A stretch of DNA of 38,034 nucleotides from the IMG/VR virus record IMGVR_UViG_3300012931_000045, positions 1-38,034 of that record; one strand, written 5' to 3'. The notes below the pieces were generated by a model. The model was not told where the DNA came from. It saw only the letters and a program-made list of their open reading frames with translations, and searched no databases. The DNA is from a virus. Each line of letters starts with the position of its first letter. Positions within the stretch are counted from its first letter, which is position 1. The translations under genes were made by a program, and so were the position numbers. This document shows positions 36,377 through 38,034 of the stretch, in pieces.

Positions 36377-37105
36377 ATGACGGTTAATACTCACTCCCTT
36401 GATTTTGAACGGGGCAGTTCCCAATACGCCCATGCGGCGGATAGTGCAAGTCTTTCCATAACGGCTGACATAACTTTGGAGGCTGATATTAAATTGGAAA
36501 GTTTGCCTTCTGTTGCGGGAACAAGTTTTTGTATTTTAGGCAAATGGTATGAAGGTGACGATAAACAAAGTTATATGTTTTCCATTGATACAACTAATAA
36601 GTTACGCTTGTACATTTCTGCCGATGGAACTTATAATAATTATGCGAACTGGCAATCCACAACGACCATATCTATAGCCACATGGACTCATATTGCGGTG
36701 ACTTTGGATATTTCCGCAGGTACTACCGTATTTTATATCGGCGCAACTGTAGAGGCGGGAACTAATATTGACAGTGCGGGTACTTATACTTCGATAGAAG
36801 ATAATACTTCATCTTTCGCTATAGGCGCTTATAATACACAGGGGACTCCTTACTGGTATTTTGATGGCCTTATAGACAATCCGAGGATATGGAACGATAT
36901 AAGATCGGGAACGGAAATAATAAACAATAAATTTAAAGAACTTGTCGGTGATGAGGCCGGTTTAGCCGCTTACTGGAAACTCAATAATTCAGGATTAGAT
37001 GAAACTGCAAATAACAATGACCTGACTTTAGTTAATACTCCTGTTTATTCAACTGACGTACCGTTTACCGGGAAGGACACGGGCAAATTTTTCCTAGTTT
37101 TATGA
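36377..37105 (+). CDS. LamG/concanavalin-like receptor-binding protein (242 aa)
   Basis: Starts one base after the fibre stop. Sequence pattern SLDFERGSSQYAHAADSASL, ITLEADIKLESLP, WTHIAVTLDISAGTTVFYIG, FDGLIDNPRIWND and GLAAYWKLNNSGLDETANNN is the full LamG jelly-roll (concanavalin-like) domain, which binds sugars or proteins. It probably recognises the host surface. Its DNA is visibly more AT-rich than the fibre gene, suggesting a module swapped from elsewhere. Confidence 0.8.
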   Translation: MTVNTHSLDFERGSSQYAHAADSASLSITADITLEADIKLESLPSVAGTSFCILGKWYEGDDKQSYMFSIDTTNKLRLYISADGTYNNYANWQSTTTISIATWTHIAVTLDISAGTTVFYIGATVEAGTNIDSAGTYTSIEDNTSSFAIGAYNTQGTPYWYFDGLIDNPRIWNDIRSGTEIINNKFKELVGDEAGLAAYWKLNNSGLDETANNNDLTLVNTPVYSTDVPFTGKDTGKFFLVL

Positions 37106-37317
37106 TAACAGCATGGACAGATATAACCAGAAACAAGACGGATTATACCGACACGATCAAGAACACCACTCAATTTCAGGGAAACCCAGCCAATTTCAGC
37201 GGAGTGGTAAAACTTAATGACGTGGTGGTGCAATTAAATAGTGCGACGGTTGACTTAACGGGAAATTATACGGTGGCGCATTATGAAGACACAAGGGTAA
37301 ATATGGATTGGAGTTAA
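37102..37317 (+). CDS. Small fibre-associated protein (71 aa)
   Basis: ATGA overlap with the LamG gene. Beta-rich, beginning ITAWTDITRNKTDYTDTIKN, then VVKLNDVVVQLNSATVDL. It may be a cap, chaperone or second binding module for the fibre. No family is recognised; coupling to the LamG gene is the main hint. Confidence 0.55.
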   Translation: MITAWTDITRNKTDYTDTIKNTTQFQGNPANFSGVVKLNDVVVQLNSATVDLTGNYTVAHYEDTRVNMDWS

Positions 37318-37318
37318 A

Positions 37319-38034
37319 ATGACATTTCCGACAACACTTGATAATTTTACCAACCCGACGGCCACGCAAACTCTAGTGGCGGCGGGGGGCAATGGCTTGG
37401 CCGCCCAAATAACCGACCTTAACGACGCCGTAGAGGCACTTGAAGCCAAAGTGGGCGTTGACAGCTCGGCAGTTGCTACCTCGCTTGACTACCTTCTTAA
37501 AAACACCACCAGCGGGCATTTCCACGACGGCACGGGGAGCAAAAAAGTCCTCGCTACCAACATTGACGTTACGGGATTAACCGCCGAAAGGTACGTGCGG
37601 GTCAACGCGGCGGGGACGGCACTTGAAATTTACGGTTCGGGCGATTTCAACCTGCCCGCAGCGACGTCCAATATAACGGTGGCCGGGAGCGACTTTACCC
37701 GCTCGCGTTTCTTCTCCGCAACCGAAATGGTCGCCGCAACTACGGGAGGGCCGGCGCAAGGACAGGTCGAGTCGACCAATCAGAAGGTTAACGCCGGGAC
37801 ATGGGATTTTGACTCGGCGGCTGTCGAATATACCGCTTTTATATGGTCGCTTCCCAAGAACTGGAACTTGGGGGCGGTATACGTCACCTTTTATTGGATA
37901 GCAGGCACGGCGGGCGGCGTCAGGTGGAGTATTGATGCCATATCGCAGGCTGACCTTCTCGCCAACGACACCGCCTACGGTACGGCTGCGGCTGTTTCCG
38001 ATACTGCTGACGCCACCATACGCACCCTGATTTC
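37319..38034 (+). CDS. Fibre-type virion protein, 3' end cut by window
   Basis: The ATG lies one base after the previous stop and the frame is open to the window edge (238 codons visible). N-terminal domain: TQTLVAAGGNGLAAQITDLN then DAVEALEAKVG, a short helix typical of the virion-anchoring part of fibre proteins. A TSGHFHDGTGSKKVLATNID motif and an Ala/Gly/Thr-rich beta region follow. It is probably another fibre or tip protein. Confidence 0.65.
   Translation, partial: MTFPTTLDNFTNPTATQTLVAAGGNGLAAQITDLNDAVEALEAKVGVDSSAVATSLDYLLKNTTSGHFHDGTGSKKVLATNIDVTGLTAERYVRVNAAGTALEIYGSGDFNLPAATSNITVAGSDFTRSRFFSATEMVAATTGGPAQGQVESTNQKVNAGTWDFDSAAVEYTAFIWSLPKNWNLGAVYVTFYWIAGTAGGVRWSIDAISQADLLANDTAYGTAAAVSDTADATIRTLI

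Noticed and set aside
1-38034. CRISPR arrays or insertion sequences
   Set aside because: No regularly spaced direct repeats and no transposase-like frame were seen; the only mobile element noticed is the HNH homing-type gene.
1-38034. Stop-codon recoding
   Set aside because: TAA, TAG and TGA all end well-formed genes, TGA is frequent in ATGA overlaps, and no suppressor tRNA is seen.

Overview
This window is part of the genome of a tailed bacteriophage (Caudoviricetes). A packaging and head block runs TerS, TerL, portal, scaffold-like protein and major capsid protein, followed by fibre and receptor-binding proteins; neck and tail-hub genes, a lysis block and an early block of many tiny genes are also present. 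The combination of a gp4/tail-tubular-A-sized neck protein, a beta-propeller-like hub of about 480 residues, a long portal, large internal-virion-type proteins, and no tape-measure or sheath gene suggests a short-tailed (podovirus-like) virion. TGA, TAA and TAG all serve as stops, so there is no sign of recoding. No host gene is visible. The host cannot be named: strong G-rich Shine-Dalgarno (SD) sites of the form AAGGGGGTGA, sigma70-like promoters and apparent leaderless starts point only to a bacterium, probably uncultivated. Both end genes are cut by the window edges. If the genome is circular, the fibre gene at the right edge would lie near the neck gene at the left edge.

Layout. 1-6310: neck protein (5' cut), an inserted HNH homing-type endonuclease, tail hub, small virion proteins, a coiled-coil protein and a 645-residue ejection-type protein. 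6311-6430 (minus): a previously hidden hydrophobic 39-residue peptide behind a divergent promoter. 6513-8377: lysis block with an XhlA-like coiled-coil/membrane protein, a CHAP endolysin and two holin-like proteins. 8483-9926: a ParB-like protein and a TET-associated-type glycosyltransferase; then, on the minus strand (9899-11142), a Vsr-like endonuclease and small genes. The glycosyltransferase, ParB-like protein and Vsr suggest cytosine hypermodification of phage DNA, although neither the methylase nor the dioxygenase is in the window. 11193-11716: terminator, the best consensus promoter of the window and a long structured leader. 11717-18171: early operon (DUF932 protein, RecB/Cas4-like nuclease, probable ssDNA-binding protein, several zinc-ribbon proteins). 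18172-18530: no gene; a structured stretch followed by the 3' half of a tRNA, best read as an attP core. 18531-22177: small regulators, a NinG-like HNH protein and an AT-rich island of tiny genes. 22155-28735: packaging and head genes. 28785-38034: decoration, beta-helix, coiled-coil, fibre and LamG-like receptor-binding proteins.

The most unusual content is in the RNA and regulatory layer. (1) Three early intergenic gaps carry the same two-stem RNA with fixed loop sizes, conserved loop bases and compensatory changes in both stems. (2) Several first genes sit exactly 6 nt (others 5 or 8) after a TATAAT-type -10 box, which implies leaderless mRNAs, whereas most downstream genes have strong SD sites. 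(3) Three other promoters lead directly into a hairpin plus U-tract that abuts an ATG with no SD; the minus-strand example contains two perfect interleaved inverted repeats. (4) Three promoters share a conserved CCTGCCC spacer motif.
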